From Phenylobacterium sp. (lineage in GTDB: Bacteria; Pseudomonadota; Alphaproteobacteria; Caulobacterales; Caulobacteraceae), in the NCBI GenBank assembly GCA_018001015.1, contig JAGNIV010000002.1, positions 248,001-312,000 of the forward strand: DNA of 64,000 bases, read 5' to 3'. The position numbers and the translations under genes were made by a program. How positions within the stretch are numbered: position 1 is the stretch's first letter; each line of letters begins with the position of its first letter. Below the pieces are notes generated by a model. It did not search any database and was not told the DNA's origin. It saw only the letters and a program-made list of their open reading frames with translations. Positions 8,799 through 18,478 of this stretch are shown piece by piece.

Positions 8799-8803
8799 GG
8801 TCG

Positions 8804-8835
8804 ATCCCCGTCCGGTGGCCGGGGAGGGGATTATT
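8804..8835 (+). terminator. Candidate terminator after the yegP-like gene
   Basis: ATCCCC at 8804-8809 pairs with GGGGAT at 8826-8831, with an inner CCGG-TGG-CCGG stem, followed by TATTC. Confidence 0.5.
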
Positions 8836-8928
8836 CACAGGGTGAAGTGCGGCTAATCGAACTCGCCCGTTGACACGATTCCGGTCGGGACCTATCAGAC
8901 GCCCCTCGCGGGCCAACACGGCCCACAT

Positions 8929-9005
<77 letters not shown>

Positions 9006-9156
9006 TTTCTCCCTGACATTGCTGGGCCTTCGAGTGGACGCCGCCTCGCGGCCGTCTGATCACAGCATTCGCGGGACTTTTCTGCGCTCCTGAGAGGCAT
9101 TCGCATCTCGAACAACGGTCTTTTTCGCGGGTGCGGCGCCAGCGTCATTGTGCGGT

Positions 9157-9185
9157 TTGAATCGGTTCCATTCGTGGTCTAGAAG
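9157..9185 (+). promoter_or_regulatory. Candidate promoter of the nuo operon
   Basis: TTGAAT at 9157-9162 and TAGAAG at 9180-9185, 17 bases apart, lie 24 bases before nuoA. TCTAGAAG also resembles the Caulobacter -10 form GCTANAWC. The rest of the 203-base gap after tRNA-Asp shows no gene. Confidence 0.4.
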
Positions 9186-9208
9186 GGCGCGACTCCTTCG
9201 AGGATTCC

Positions 9209-9586
9209 ATGACCGCGTTCCTTCTTCAGTACCTCCCCATCGTGATCTTCCTAGGGATCGCGGCGGTTCTGGGGGTCGTCTTCATCCTCGCCTCGGCGGT
9301 TCTCGCCCCCAAGGCGCCGGACCCCGAAAAGCTCTCGTCCTACGAGTGCGGCTTCAACGCCTTCGACGATGCGCGCATGAAGTTCGACGTCAGGTTCTAC
9401 CTGGTCTCGATCCTCTTCATCATCTTCGACCTTGAAGTGGCCTTCCTGTTCCCCTGGGCGGTCTCGCTCATGAACCTGCCGCAGGACGTGGCCCAGTTCT
9501 CCTTCTGGTCGATGATGTCCTTCCTGGGCGTGCTGACCGTCGGCTTCATCTACGAATGGAAGAAGGGCGCCCTGGAATGGGAGTAA
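9209..9586 (+). CDS. nuoA: NADH-quinone oxidoreductase subunit A
   Basis: 125 residues with three membrane helices (about 6-30, 65-85, 95-115). NuoA is one of the small membrane subunits of respiratory complex I at the junction with the peripheral arm. The family signature [22 protein letters not shown] (near 46-67) lies in the loop after the first helix, with the conserved cysteine close to the quinone site, followed by [16 protein letters not shown]. First gene of the nuo operon; its last 10 bases overlap nuoB, implying coupled translation. Confidence 0.96.
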   Translation: MTAFLLQYLPIVIFLGIAAVLGVVFILASAVLAPKAPDPEKLSSYECGFNAFDDARMKFDVRFYLVSILFIIFDLEVAFLFPWAVSLMNLPQDVAQFSFWSMMSFLGVLTVGFIYEWKKGALEWE

Positions 9587-10152
9587 TCATCCCCTCGGGC
9601 TCAGCGCCTGCGCTGTCGGCCGGTCGTTCGACCGTCGAGGGCTATAATCCGAAGCTGCACGACCCCTTCTTCGATGGGGTCTCCTCGGAGCTTGCCGACA
9701 AGGGTTTCATCACCGCCGCCGCCGACGACCTGATCACCTGGGCGCGTACCGGCTCGCTGATGTGGATGACCTTCGGCCTGGCCTGCTGCGCCGTCGAGAT
9801 GATGCACGCCTCGATGCCGCGCTACGACCTGGAGCGCTATGGCTTCGCGCCTCGGGCCAGCCCGCGCCAGTCCGACGTGATGATCGTCGCCGGAACGCTG
9901 TGCAACAAAATGGCGCCCGCCCTGCGCAAGGTCTACGACCAGATGCCGGAGCCGCGCTACGTCATCTCCATGGGCTCCTGCGCCAATGGCGGCGGCTACT
10001 ACTACTTCAGCTATTCCGTGGTGCGCGGCTGCGACCGGATCGTGCCCGTGGACATCTACGTCCCCGGCTGCCCGCCGACCGCCGAGGCCCTGGTCTACGG
10101 CGTGCTGCAACTGCAGAAGAAGATCCGCCGCACCGGGACCATCGAACGATGA
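9577..10152 (+). CDS. nuoB: NADH-quinone oxidoreductase subunit B
   Basis: 191 residues. NuoB carries the 4Fe-4S cluster N2, which passes electrons to quinone. The ligands are visible as the tandem Cys70-Cys71 ([11 protein letters not shown]), Cys135 (SMGSCANGG) and Cys165 (VPGCPPT). An in-frame ATG exists at 9556, but the start at 9577 gives the usual N-terminus and keeps the overlap with nuoA to 10 bases. It ends in an ATGA overlap with nuoC, as expected for the complex I operon. Confidence 0.96.
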   Translation: MGVIIPSGSAPALSAGRSTVEGYNPKLHDPFFDGVSSELADKGFITAAADDLITWARTGSLMWMTFGLACCAVEMMHASMPRYDLERYGFAPRASPRQSDVMIVAGTLCNKMAPALRKVYDQMPEPRYVISMGSCANGGGYYYFSYSVVRGCDRIVPVDIYVPGCPPTAEALVYGVLQLQKKIRRTGTIER

Positions 10153-10787
10153 CCTGGCCCGTCACGATCCAAACCCTCGAAGCGCTCGGCCAGCAGGCCG
10201 TGGCCGACAGCGCCGGCGCCCTGGCCGGGTTCTCCATCGCCTTTGACGAGCTGACCCTGACGGCTCCGGCCGGTCGCGTGGTCCAGGCCCTGACCCTGCT
10301 GCGCGACAAGTTTGGGTTCGCCCAGTTGATCGACCTATGCGGCGTCGACTACCCGGAGCGCCCGATGCGCTTCGACGTGGTCTATCACCTGCTGTCGCTG
10401 ACCAAGAACCAACGCTTGCGCCTGAAGGTGCAAACCGACGAGGACACCGCCGTCCCAACCGTGATCGGGGTCTATCCCTGCGCCGATTGGTACGAGCGCG
10501 AAGCCTTCGACATGTACGGGATCTTCTTCGAGGGCCATCCCGACCTGCGCCGCATCCTGACCGACTACGGGTTCCACGGGCATCCGTTGCGCAAGGACTT
10601 CCCGATGACCGGCTATGTCGAGCTGCGCTACGACGATGAACTCAAGCGGGTGGTCTACGAGCCGGTAAAGTCTGTGGAGTTCCGCAACTGGGACTTCCTG
10701 TCGCCCTGGGAAGGGGCTGACTACATCCTGCCCGGCGACGAGAAGTCGCCTGGGACCGGCGGTCCGCATCCGGGAGCTCCGAAGTAG
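10149..10787 (+). CDS. nuoC: NADH-quinone oxidoreductase subunit C
   Basis: 212 residues, the 30-kDa subunit that packs against NuoD in the peripheral arm of complex I. The signature [26 protein letters not shown] lies near 115-140, followed by [16 protein letters not shown]. The ATG overlaps the nuoB stop (ATGA), and the stop is immediately followed by the nuoD ATG. NuoC and NuoD are separate genes here, unlike the fused nuoCD of enterobacteria. The proline/glycine-rich tail after about 190 is not conserved. Confidence 0.95.
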   Translation: MTWPVTIQTLEALGQQAVADSAGALAGFSIAFDELTLTAPAGRVVQALTLLRDKFGFAQLIDLCGVDYPERPMRFDVVYHLLSLTKNQRLRLKVQTDEDTAVPTVIGVYPCADWYEREAFDMYGIFFEGHPDLRRILTDYGFHGHPLRKDFPMTGYVELRYDDELKRVVYEPVKSVEFRNWDFLSPWEGADYILPGDEKSPGTGGPHPGAPK

Positions 10788-12005
10788 ATGGCTGACGACG
10801 CCTCCATGACGCCGCTCTCGGAAGCCGAGATTCCGGTTCGCAAGTTCAACATCAACTTCGGCCCGCAGCACCCGGCGGCCCACGGCGTTCTGCGCCTGGT
10901 CCTGGAGCTGGACGGCGAGGTCGTGGAGCGGGTCGACCCGCACATCGGCCTGCTGCATCGCGGCACCGAAAAGCTGATGGAGTATCGGACCTACCTCCAG
11001 AATATCCCGTACTTCGACCGCCTCGACTACGTGGCGCCGATGAACCAGGAGCACGCGTTCTGCCTGGCGATCGAGAAGCTGCTGGGCCTGGAAGTCCCGA
11101 TCCGCGGCCAGCTGATCCGGGTGATGTACTCGGAAATCGGCCGGGTTCTTAACCACCTGCTCAACGTCACCACCCAGGCGATGGACGTCGGCGCGCTCAC
11201 CCCGCCTCTGTGGGGCTTCGAAGAGCGCGAAAAGCTGATGGTCTTCTATGAGCGGGCCTGCGGCGCCCGGCTGCACGCCAACTACTTCCGCCCCGGCGGC
11301 GTCCACCAGGATCTGCCCGAGGCCCTGATCAACGATATCGACGACTGGGCGGTGGCCTTCGACCGTCCGATCAACGACATCGACAAGCTGATCACCGGCA
11401 ACCGCATCTTCAAGCAGCGCAACGTCGACATCGGCAAGGTGACGCGCCAAGAGGCCATCGACTGGGGTTTCTCCGGCGTCATGGTGCGGGGCTCCGGCAT
11501 CGCCTGGGACCTGCGCCGCAGCCAGCCCTACGAGTGCTACGACGAGATGGACTTCGAGATCCCCCTGGGTCTCAACGGTGACTGCTACGACCGCTATCTC
11601 TGCCGCATGCAGGAGATGCGCGAGTCCACCAAGATCATCCGTCAGTGCGTTGAACGGCTTCGCAAAACGCCCGGCCCCGTAATGACCGAGGACAACAAGG
11701 TGGCGCCGCCGCGCCGGGGCGAGATGAAGCGCTCGATGGAAGCGCTGATCCACCACTTCAAGCTCTACACCGAAGGCTTCCGCACGCCGGAGGGCGAGGT
11801 CTACGCGGCCGTTGAGGCCCCCAAGGGCGAGTTCGGCGTCTTCCTGGTGAGCGACGGCGGCAACAAGCCCTATCGCTGCAAAATCCGCGCGCCGGGCTAT
11901 CCGCATCTGGCGGCTATGGACTGGATGGCCAAGGGCCACATGCTGGCCGACGTCTCGGCGATCATCGGGTCGCTGGACATCGTGTTCGGGGAGGTGGACC
12001 GGTGA
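10788..12005 (+). CDS. nuoD: NADH-quinone oxidoreductase subunit D
   Basis: 405 residues, the 49-kDa subunit related to the large subunit of NiFe hydrogenases, which forms the quinone cavity together with NuoB. Diagnostic stretches are [24 protein letters not shown] near 20-43 (the His that faces quinone lies in this segment), [18 protein letters not shown], and the C-terminal DPVFGEVDR-like end ([10 protein letters not shown]). The stop overlaps the GTG start of the next small gene (GTGA), so that insert is translated as part of the operon. Confidence 0.96.
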   Translation: MADDASMTPLSEAEIPVRKFNINFGPQHPAAHGVLRLVLELDGEVVERVDPHIGLLHRGTEKLMEYRTYLQNIPYFDRLDYVAPMNQEHAFCLAIEKLLGLEVPIRGQLIRVMYSEIGRVLNHLLNVTTQAMDVGALTPPLWGFEEREKLMVFYERACGARLHANYFRPGGVHQDLPEALINDIDDWAVAFDRPINDIDKLITGNRIFKQRNVDIGKVTRQEAIDWGFSGVMVRGSGIAWDLRRSQPYECYDEMDFEIPLGLNGDCYDRYLCRMQEMRESTKIIRQCVERLRKTPGPVMTEDNKVAPPRRGEMKRSMEALIHHFKLYTEGFRTPEGEVYAAVEAPKGEFGVFLVSDGGNKPYRCKIRAPGYPHLAAMDWMAKGHMLADVSAIIGSLDIVFGEVDR

Positions 12006-12352
12006 GCGCGCCTGCCTGCATCTCTCCCTTCGACGTCGTCGATGGCCAGTTCGAGGCTTACAATAGCCAGAACCTGTCGGCCTTCATGACCTTCTACGCC
12101 GACGACGCCGTGCTGGCCGACTTCAACGGCGCCATCACCGCCAATGGCGCCGAGGCCATCCGCGCCCGGCATGAGAAGCTGTTCGCCGACTTCCCGCAGA
12201 ACAAGGCTGAGCTGATGGCCCGCGTGATCATCGGCTCGCGCGTCATCGATCACGAACGGGTCGCCCGCATCCCTGGCGGCGACACCTTCGAGGTCGCGGC
12301 CATCTACACCATCTCGGACGCCAAGATCGTCCGGGTCGATTTCGTGAAGTGA
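12002..12352 (+). CDS. NTF2/SnoaL-like protein inside the nuo operon
   Basis: 116 residues with the cone-shaped NTF2-like fold expected from the pattern [35 protein letters not shown], then an alpha segment [17 protein letters not shown], ending in strands that include [13 protein letters not shown]. This fold is used by steroid isomerases, polyketide cyclases and many binding proteins; no specific catalytic set can be read. It begins with GTG overlapping the nuoD stop and ends 10 bases before nuoE, so it is co-transcribed with complex I. It is not a complex I subunit in model organisms; a role in assembly or stability is only a guess. Confidence 0.8.
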   Translation: MSAPACISPFDVVDGQFEAYNSQNLSAFMTFYADDAVLADFNGAITANGAEAIRARHEKLFADFPQNKAELMARVIIGSRVIDHERVARIPGGDTFEVAAIYTISDAKIVRVDFVK

Positions 12353-12362
12353 GGCTCTGACC

Positions 12363-13043
12363 GTGAGCGTTCGACGCCTTTCCCCCGATCAACCCGCCAG
12401 CTTCGCCTTCTCCAAGGAGACGATGAAGCAGGCCCAGTGGTGGATCTCGAAATATCCGGACGGCCGGCAGCAGTCGGCGGTGATCCCGATCCTGTGGTTG
12501 GTGCAGAAGCAGGAGGGCTGGGTTTCCGAACCTGCCATCCGCGCCGTCGCCGACCTGCTGAAGATGGCCACCATCCGGGTCTACGAGGTCGCCACCTTCT
12601 ATACGATGTTCATGCTGGAGCCGGTGGGCACGGTCGCCCTGGTCCAGGTCTGCGGCACGACAGCCTGTCAGTCGCGCGGTTCGGAAGCCCTGCTGGAGGT
12701 TTGCCGCAAGCGTTTTGGCCCCGACAGCCATCGCTCGGCCGACGGCAAGTTCTACTGGCAGGAGGTCGAGTGCCTGGGCGCCTGCTCCAACGCGCCGATG
12801 GCCGCCATCAATGACCGGTATTACGAAGACCTGACCGTCGCCGGGTTCGAAAAGCTGCTCGATGACTTCGCGGCTGGCAAGACCCCGCCTCCGGGTTCGG
12901 AGATCGGTCGCCAGGGCAGTTCGGCCCTGGGCGGCAACTCGACGCTGAACGACCCCAAGCTCTATGACGGCTCGGCCCCCAAGGGGATCAAGAAGCTGCC
13001 GAACGCCGCGCCCAAGGGCAAGGCCAAGGCGCCCGTTGCATGA
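12363..13043 (+). CDS. nuoE: NADH-quinone oxidoreductase subunit E
   Basis: 226 residues, the 24-kDa thioredoxin-fold subunit of the NADH-oxidising module with 2Fe-2S cluster N1a. Ligands are Cys97 and Cys102 (QVCGTTAC) and Cys137 and Cys141 (VECLGAC). The start is GTG. After about residue 165 there is a low-complexity Gly/Pro/Lys/Ala-rich extension of about 60 residues ending in KGKAKAPVA, longer than the E. coli protein and typical of alphaproteobacteria. The stop overlaps the ATG of the next small membrane gene. Confidence 0.95.
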   Translation: MSVRRLSPDQPASFAFSKETMKQAQWWISKYPDGRQQSAVIPILWLVQKQEGWVSEPAIRAVADLLKMATIRVYEVATFYTMFMLEPVGTVALVQVCGTTACQSRGSEALLEVCRKRFGPDSHRSADGKFYWQEVECLGACSNAPMAAINDRYYEDLTVAGFEKLLDDFAAGKTPPPGSEIGRQGSSALGGNSTLNDPKLYDGSAPKGIKKLPNAAPKGKAKAPVA

Positions 13044-13249
13044 CTGAGGCCGAGATCGCCAAACGCCGGTTCACGAGAATGGTCGCGGTTTCCGCGGCCA
13101 GTGTGTTCGTGGCCATCGCGGCGATCATCTGCGCCTTCCGGTTCAGCCAATCCTGGCTGCTGTTTGTCTTCGGCGTCGCCCTCCTGATCGGGTTCGGCGC
13201 GCAGATCTGGTTCATCACGGGCGTCCGGTCCGCGAAAAGGGGAGTGTAG
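13040..13249 (+). CDS. Small two-helix membrane protein inside the nuo operon
   Basis: 69 residues. A basic N-terminus (MTEAEIAKRRFTR) is followed by two hydrophobic segments at about 13-34 and 39-59, and a basic tail (RSAKRGV), so both ends probably face the cytoplasm. It overlaps nuoE by four bases and shares its reading frame with nuoF, separated only by its stop codon and two codons. I do not recognise a family. The tight packing suggests it is a real member of the operon, perhaps an assembly factor or an accessory complex I peptide; that is inference. Confidence 0.7.
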   Translation: MTEAEIAKRRFTRMVAVSAASVFVAIAAIICAFRFSQSWLLFVFGVALLIGFGAQIWFITGVRSAKRGV

Positions 13250-13255
13250 GGGGCC

Positions 13256-14572
13256 TTGGTCGGTATTCTGGAAGACAAGGACCGCATCTTCACCAACATC
13301 TACGGGCTCCAAGACTGGGGCCTGGAAGGTGCGAAGGCGCGCGGCTGCTGGAACTTGACCCGCGAGATGCTGGGTCAGACTCACGAGTGGGTCTGCGAGC
13401 AGATTCGTGAGAGCGGCCTGCGTGGCCGTGGGGGCGGTGGCTTCGTCACCGGCTTCAAGTGGACCTTGATGCCGCAGCAGTTCAGCGAGCGGCCGCACTA
13501 CCTGGTGGTCAACGCCGATGAGTCCGAGCCCGGCGCCTGCAAGGACCGCGAGATCATCCGCAATGATCCGCATCTGCTGATCGAAGGCTGCATGATCGCC
13601 AGCTACGCGATCCGCGCCCACACCGCCTACATCTACATCCGCGGCGAATACGTCGCCGAGCGCGAGCGCCTGGAAGCCGCCATCAAGCAGGCCTATGCCG
13701 CCAAGCTGATCGGCAAGGACAATGTCAACGGCTGGGACTTCGACCTCCACGTCACCCATGGCGGCGGGGCCTATATCTGCGGCGACGAGACCGCCCTGAT
13801 GGAGAGCCTGGAGGGCAAGAAGGGCCAACCGCGCCTGAAGCCGCCGTTCCCGGCCGGCGCGGGCATCTATGGCTGCCCGACCACCATCAACAACGTCGAG
13901 TCCATCGCCGTGGTCGGCACCGTCCTGCGTCGCGGCGCCGGCTGGTTCTCCAGTTTCGGCCGCCCGAAGAACGCCGGCACCAAGCTGATGGCGGCCTCGG
14001 GCCACGTGAACAAGCCGAGCGTGGTCGAAGAGGCCATGTCCATCCCCATGCGCCAGCTGATCGAGGATCACTTCGGCGGCGTGCGCGGCGGCTGGGGCAG
14101 GCTCAAGGCGGTGATCCCGGGCGGGGTCTCCATGCCGATGATCACCCGCGAACAGGCCGAGACCGTCCTGATGGACTTCGACGACCTGCCCCGCGTGCAG
14201 TCGCGCCTGGGCACCGCCACCATGATCCTATTCGACGAGGACACCGACCTGGTCCGCGTGATCGCCCGGGTGTCGCGCTTCTTCAAGCACGAGAGCTGTG
14301 GCCAGTGCACCCCGTGCCGCGAAGGCACCGGCTGGATGTGGCGGGTGATGGAACGCATGGTCACCGGCGAGGCCGAGATGCGCGAGATCGACATGCTGCT
14401 CGACGTCGCCTCCCAGGTCGAAGGCCACACCATCTGCGGCCTCGGCGACGCCGCGGCCTGGCCCATCCAGGGCCTGTTCCGCAACTTCCGCCACGAAGTG
14501 GAAGACCGGATCACCAGCTATCGCGCGGGCAAGCCGCATGTTCAGGGCGCCGCCCTGGTGGCGGCGGAGTAG
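13256..14572 (+). CDS. nuoF: NADH-quinone oxidoreductase subunit F
   Basis: 438 residues, the 51-kDa subunit that binds NADH, FMN and 4Fe-4S cluster N3 and takes the first electrons from NADH. Visible are the NADH/FMN-binding glycine loop [16 protein letters not shown], the FMN motif [15 protein letters not shown], and cluster ligands Cys348, Cys351, Cys354 (SCGQCTPC) and Cys394 (HTICGLGD). The start appears to be TTG: the in-frame stop at 13247-13249 leaves TTG at 13256 as the only plausible initiator before the conserved [13 protein letters not shown], and AAAAGGGGAG sits just upstream. Confidence 0.95.
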   Translation: MVGILEDKDRIFTNIYGLQDWGLEGAKARGCWNLTREMLGQTHEWVCEQIRESGLRGRGGGGFVTGFKWTLMPQQFSERPHYLVVNADESEPGACKDREIIRNDPHLLIEGCMIASYAIRAHTAYIYIRGEYVAERERLEAAIKQAYAAKLIGKDNVNGWDFDLHVTHGGGAYICGDETALMESLEGKKGQPRLKPPFPAGAGIYGCPTTINNVESIAVVGTVLRRGAGWFSSFGRPKNAGTKLMAASGHVNKPSVVEEAMSIPMRQLIEDHFGGVRGGWGRLKAVIPGGVSMPMITREQAETVLMDFDDLPRVQSRLGTATMILFDEDTDLVRVIARVSRFFKHESCGQCTPCREGTGWMWRVMERMVTGEAEMREIDMLLDVASQVEGHTICGLGDAAAWPIQGLFRNFRHEVEDRITSYRAGKPHVQGAALVAAE

Positions 14573-14576
14573 TCGT

Positions 14577-16619
14577 ATGCCTAAAGCCAAGGTCAACGGC
14601 GTCGAGGTCGAGTTCGAACCCGGCATGACGGTTCTGCAGGTGGCGGAACTGGCGGGGGAAGAGATTCCGCGCTTCTGCTATCACGAGCGCCTGAGCATCG
14701 CCGGCAACTGCCGCATGTGCCTGGTCGAGGTGAAGCCCGGCCCGCCCAAGCCGCAGGCCTCCTGCGCCCTGCCGGCCTCCGACGGCCAGGAGATCATCAC
14801 CAACTCTCCGATGGTCAAGAAGGCCCGCGAAGGGGTGATGGAGTTCCTGCTCATCAACCACCCGCTGGATTGCCCGATCTGCGACCAGGGCGGTGAGTGC
14901 GACCTGCAGGACCAGGCCATGGGCTATGGCCGCGACGACAGCCGCTATGGCGAGAACAAGCGCGCCGTCGAAGAGAAGTTCATGGGGCCGTTGATCAAGA
15001 CGGTCATGACCCGCTGCATCCAGTGCACCCGCTGCGTCCGCTTCATCACCGAAGTGGCGGGCGTGCCGGATATCGGTCTGATCTCCCGCGGTGAAGATGT
15101 TGAAATCACGACCTATCTCGACAAGGCCGTGGCCAGCGAACTGTCGGCCAACGTCATCGACCTATGCCCGGTCGGCGCCCTGACCTCCAAGCCCTACGCC
15201 TTCAACGCCCGGCCCTGGGAGCTGAAAAAGACCGAGAGCGTCGATGTCATGGACGCGCTGGGCTCCTCGATCCGCGTCGACAGCCGGGGCCCCGCGGTCC
15301 TGCGCGTGCTGCCGCGCCTGAACGAGGACATCAACGAGGAGTGGATCAGCGACAAGACCCGCTATGCCGTGGACGGTCTTTCCCGCCAGCGTCTCGACAA
15401 GCCCTATGTCCGTGAGGCCGGGAAGCTGCGCCCGGCCACGTGGGTCGAGGCCCTCAGCCTCGTCGCCGCCAAGCTGACGGCCGCCAGTCCCGACCGCATC
15501 GGCGTCATCGCCGGCGACCTGCAGGACGCGGAGTCCATGAAGGCCGCCAAGGACCTGTTCGGCTCGCTGGGCGTCACCAACCTGGACTGCCGTCAGGACG
15601 GCATGGCGCTCGGCGCCGGGGCTCGCGAGACCTGGCTGTTCAATTCCACCATCGCCGGCATTGAAGCCGCCGACATGATCCTCATGGTCGGAACCAATCC
15701 CCGCATCGAGGCTCCGGTCCTCAACGCCCGGTTCCGCAAGCGTTGGGTCGCCGGCGCTCTGGAAGTGGGCGTGATCGGAGAACAGGCCGACCTCACCTTC
15801 GGCTACGAATATCTCGGCGCGGGCGCCGCCAGCCTGTCGGGCCTGGCCAAGTCCAAGTCAGACTTCGTCAAGCGCCTGAAGGCCGCAAAGAACCCCGCCA
15901 TCATCATCGGCGCCGGAGCCCTGGGCCGCGCCGATGGCGGCGCCATCGTCAAGGCGGCGGCCGATCTGGCCAAGGCCTTCGGCATGACCTGGAACGTGCT
16001 GCACACCGCCGCTAGCCGGGTCGGCGGCCTGGACCTTGGCTTCATTCCGGGGGAGGGCGGCAAGACCGCCGTCCAGATGGCCGCCAAGGGCGCGCTGGAT
16101 GTGCTGTTCCTGATGGGCGCCGACGAGATCGACGTCACCGCCAGCGACGCCTTCACCGTCTATATGGGCACCCACGGGGACGCCGGGGCCCACAAGGCCG
16201 ACGTGATCCTGCCGGGCGCGGCCTATACCGAGAAGGACGGCCTCTATGTGAACACCGAGGGCCGGGTCCAGATGGGCCAGCGCGCGGTGTTCCCCAAGGG
16301 CGAGGGGCGCGAAGACTGGTCCATCCTGCGGGCCCTGTCCGACCGCCTCGGCGCGACGCTGCCCTATGACACCCTCGCGCAACTTCGGGCCAAGCTGTTC
16401 GCCGACCACCCGACCTTCGGGCGCATTGACTACGCGCCGGGCGCCGTGGCCTCGGCCATCGACCTTTCAGGGATCGCGGCGGCCGGCGCGGCCACCGATG
16501 CGCCGCTTCTCAGCGGCGTGCGGACCTTCCACCTGACCAACCCCATCGCCCGCGCCAGCGTGACGATGGCCGAGTGCGCGGCCGTGGCGGCCGACGCCTC
16601 CAAGATCGCGGCGGAGTAG
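14577..16619 (+). CDS. nuoG: NADH-quinone oxidoreductase subunit G
   Basis: 680 residues, the 75-kDa iron-sulfur subunit of complex I. It begins with a ferredoxin-like 2Fe-2S domain (Cys34, Cys45, Cys48, Cys63). Next comes the HPLDCPICDQGGECDLQD segment, then the 4Fe-4S motif CIQCTRCVRF, and a molybdopterin-oxidoreductase-like domain that is no longer catalytic. I start it at ATG 14577 (MPKAKVNGVEVEF), four bases after the nuoF stop; an upstream in-frame ATG inside nuoF at 14538 adds unconserved residues. The length matches alphaproteobacterial NuoG and is shorter than the E. coli form of about 900. Confidence 0.95.
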   Translation: MPKAKVNGVEVEFEPGMTVLQVAELAGEEIPRFCYHERLSIAGNCRMCLVEVKPGPPKPQASCALPASDGQEIITNSPMVKKAREGVMEFLLINHPLDCPICDQGGECDLQDQAMGYGRDDSRYGENKRAVEEKFMGPLIKTVMTRCIQCTRCVRFITEVAGVPDIGLISRGEDVEITTYLDKAVASELSANVIDLCPVGALTSKPYAFNARPWELKKTESVDVMDALGSSIRVDSRGPAVLRVLPRLNEDINEEWISDKTRYAVDGLSRQRLDKPYVREAGKLRPATWVEALSLVAAKLTAASPDRIGVIAGDLQDAESMKAAKDLFGSLGVTNLDCRQDGMALGAGARETWLFNSTIAGIEAADMILMVGTNPRIEAPVLNARFRKRWVAGALEVGVIGEQADLTFGYEYLGAGAASLSGLAKSKSDFVKRLKAAKNPAIIIGAGALGRADGGAIVKAAADLAKAFGMTWNVLHTAASRVGGLDLGFIPGEGGKTAVQMAAKGALDVLFLMGADEIDVTASDAFTVYMGTHGDAGAHKADVILPGAAYTEKDGLYVNTEGRVQMGQRAVFPKGEGREDWSILRALSDRLGATLPYDTLAQLRAKLFADHPTFGRIDYAPGAVASAIDLSGIAAAGAATDAPLLSGVRTFHLTNPIARASVTMAECAAVAADASKIAAE

Positions 16620-16622
16620 GGG

Positions 16623-17702
16623 ATGGATCCGACCATCAATTTCTGGGCCACTGAACTCGGCTGGACCCTGATCACGGTCGGCAAGATCATGCTTGTGATC
16701 CTGCCGTTGCTGGTTTGCCTGGCCTTCTTCATGCTCGCCGACCGCAAGATCTGGGCCGGCGTCCAGATGCGCAAGGGCCCCAATGTGGTGGGCCCCTTCG
16801 GCCTGCTGCAGTCCTTCGCCGACCTGATCAAGTTCGTCCTGAAAGAACTGGTCATACCGGACGGCGCCGACAAGGCGGTCTTCCTGCTGGCCCCGGTGCT
16901 GACCTTCCTGCTGTCCCTGGTGGGCTGGGCGGTGATCCCGTTCGCGCCGGGCTGGGTGATCTCCAACATCAATGTTGGCGTGCTCTACCTGTTCGCCATC
17001 AGCTCGCTGGGGGTCTACGGCATCATCATGGGGGGGTGGGCCTCCAACTCGAAGTATCCCTTCCTGGGCTCGCTTCGCTCCGCGGCCCAGATGGTCTCCT
17101 ATGAGGTCTCCATCGGCCTGGTGATCATCACCGTCATCCTGCTCAGCGGCAGCATGAACCTGACCACCATCGTCGAGAAGCAGGCCGGCGGCTTCTGGAA
17201 CTGGAACTTCCTCGGCGGTGGCCTGCACAACTGGCCCATCGCCATCGTCATGTTCGGCATGTCGGTGATCTTCTTCATCTCGGCCCTGGCCGAAACCAAC
17301 CGCCCCCCCTTCGACCTGCCCGAGGCCGAGTCCGAACTCGTGGCCGGCTATCAGGTGGAATATTCCTCCAGCCCGTTCCTGCTCTTCATGATCGGTGAGC
17401 TGGTGAACATCGTGCTGATGTGCTCGCTGATCACGGTGCTGTTCTTCGGCGGCTGGCAAGCGCCCATCGACTTCGCCTTCGTCCACCAGTGGGGGGACAT
17501 GGCGCAGGGCTTCTACGGCCTGATGTGGTTCTTCCTGAAGACCTGCTTCTTCTTCTTCCTGATCGCCATGGCCAAGGCCATCGTGCCCCGTTACCGCTAC
17601 GACCAGCTGATGCGCCTGGGGTGGAAGGTCTTCCTGCCCACCGCCGGCGTCGCCGTGGTGCTGGTGGCGGCCTGGCGCGTCTTCGGGCCGGCCGCGGCAT
17701 GA
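16623..17702 (+). CDS. nuoH: NADH-quinone oxidoreductase subunit H
   Basis: 359 residues with about eight membrane helices. NuoH (ND1) anchors the peripheral arm and forms the membrane side of the quinone channel. Family stretches include [23 protein letters not shown] (cytoplasmic loop 1) and [25 protein letters not shown] (cytoplasmic loop 3), rich in conserved charged residues. It begins three bases after nuoG, and its stop overlaps the ATG of a small exported protein. Confidence 0.96.
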   Translation: MDPTINFWATELGWTLITVGKIMLVILPLLVCLAFFMLADRKIWAGVQMRKGPNVVGPFGLLQSFADLIKFVLKELVIPDGADKAVFLLAPVLTFLLSLVGWAVIPFAPGWVISNINVGVLYLFAISSLGVYGIIMGGWASNSKYPFLGSLRSAAQMVSYEVSIGLVIITVILLSGSMNLTTIVEKQAGGFWNWNFLGGGLHNWPIAIVMFGMSVIFFISALAETNRPPFDLPEAESELVAGYQVEYSSSPFLLFMIGELVNIVLMCSLITVLFFGGWQAPIDFAFVHQWGDMAQGFYGLMWFFLKTCFFFFLIAMAKAIVPRYRYDQLMRLGWKVFLPTAGVAVVLVAAWRVFGPAAA

Positions 17703-17896
17703 AGACCCTGATCGCCCTCGCCAGCCTGATGCTCTGCGCCGCCTGCGCCAGCGGCGTCACGCCCGACGGCGGCGTGGCGAGCTATGACGCCCTCAAGACG
17801 GCGCGTGACGCGTGCCTGGCCAAGGGCGGCGACCTGCAGCTGGCGAAGGAAGGTGATCCCCAGTCCATCACCGCCTACGTCTGCAAACGAAAGTGA
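17699..17896 (+). CDS. Small exported protein, possible lipoprotein, inside the nuo operon
   Basis: 65 residues. The N-terminus [19 protein letters not shown] is a short signal sequence; Cys15 preceded by Cys-Ala-Ala gives an imperfect lipobox, so it is either a lipoprotein or simply secreted. The mature part is about 50 residues with two further cysteines (DACLAKGG and YVCKRK) that could form a disulfide in the periplasm. It overlaps nuoH by four bases (ATGA) and ends eight bases before nuoI. I do not recognise a family. The context makes it a co-expressed envelope peptide of unknown role. Confidence 0.65.
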   Translation: MKTLIALASLMLCAACASGVTPDGGVASYDALKTARDACLAKGGDLQLAKEGDPQSITAYVCKRK

Positions 17897-17903
17897 CCGC
17901 GAT

Positions 17904-18395
17904 ATGATGCAGCGTATTACCCAGGCCGTGAAAGGCGCGGCGCTCTTGGACTTCGTCGGCGCCTTCGGGATGGCCATGAAGTACATGGTCCGCCCCAAGG
18001 CCACGGTGCTCTACCCGCATGAGCGCGGGCCGCAGTCGCCGCGTTTCCGGGGCGAGCATGCCCTGCGACGCTATCCGAGCGGTGAAGAGCGCTGCATCGC
18101 ATGCAAGTTGTGCGAGGCCATCTGCCCGGCCCAGGCGATCACGATCGAGGCTGAACCCCGCGAGGACGGCAGCCGCCGCACGACACGCTACGACATCGAC
18201 ATGGTGAAGTGCATCTATTGCGGCCTGTGCCAGGAGGCCTGCCCGGTGGACGCCATCGTCGAGGGCCCGAACATCGAGTTCGCCGTGGAGACCCGCGAAG
18301 AGCTCTATTACGACAAGGAACGCCTGCTCGATAACGGGGACCGTTGGGAGCGGCAGATCGCGAAGAATCTGGAACTGGACGCGCCCTACCGGTAA
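17904..18395 (+). CDS. nuoI: NADH-quinone oxidoreductase subunit I
   Basis: 163 residues, the ferredoxin-like subunit with 4Fe-4S clusters N6a and N6b linking NuoG to NuoB. The two Cys-x2-Cys-x2-Cys-x3-Cys-Pro motifs are intact: Cys64, 67, 70, 74 and Cys103, 106, 109, 113. Two ATGs are adjacent at 17904 and 17907 and either may be used. An 83-base gap with no clear terminator separates it from nuoJ. Confidence 0.96.
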   Translation: MMQRITQAVKGAALLDFVGAFGMAMKYMVRPKATVLYPHERGPQSPRFRGEHALRRYPSGEERCIACKLCEAICPAQAITIEAEPREDGSRRTTRYDIDMVKCIYCGLCQEACPVDAIVEGPNIEFAVETREELYYDKERLLDNGDRWERQIAKNLELDAPYR

Positions 18396-18478
18396 GACCC
18401 GGGCGCGATTCCGAAAGCTAATCACCGCGTCGCCGTCAGGCGCCGGTCACTGAAATTGAGGGGCTGAGAAGAGCCGTC

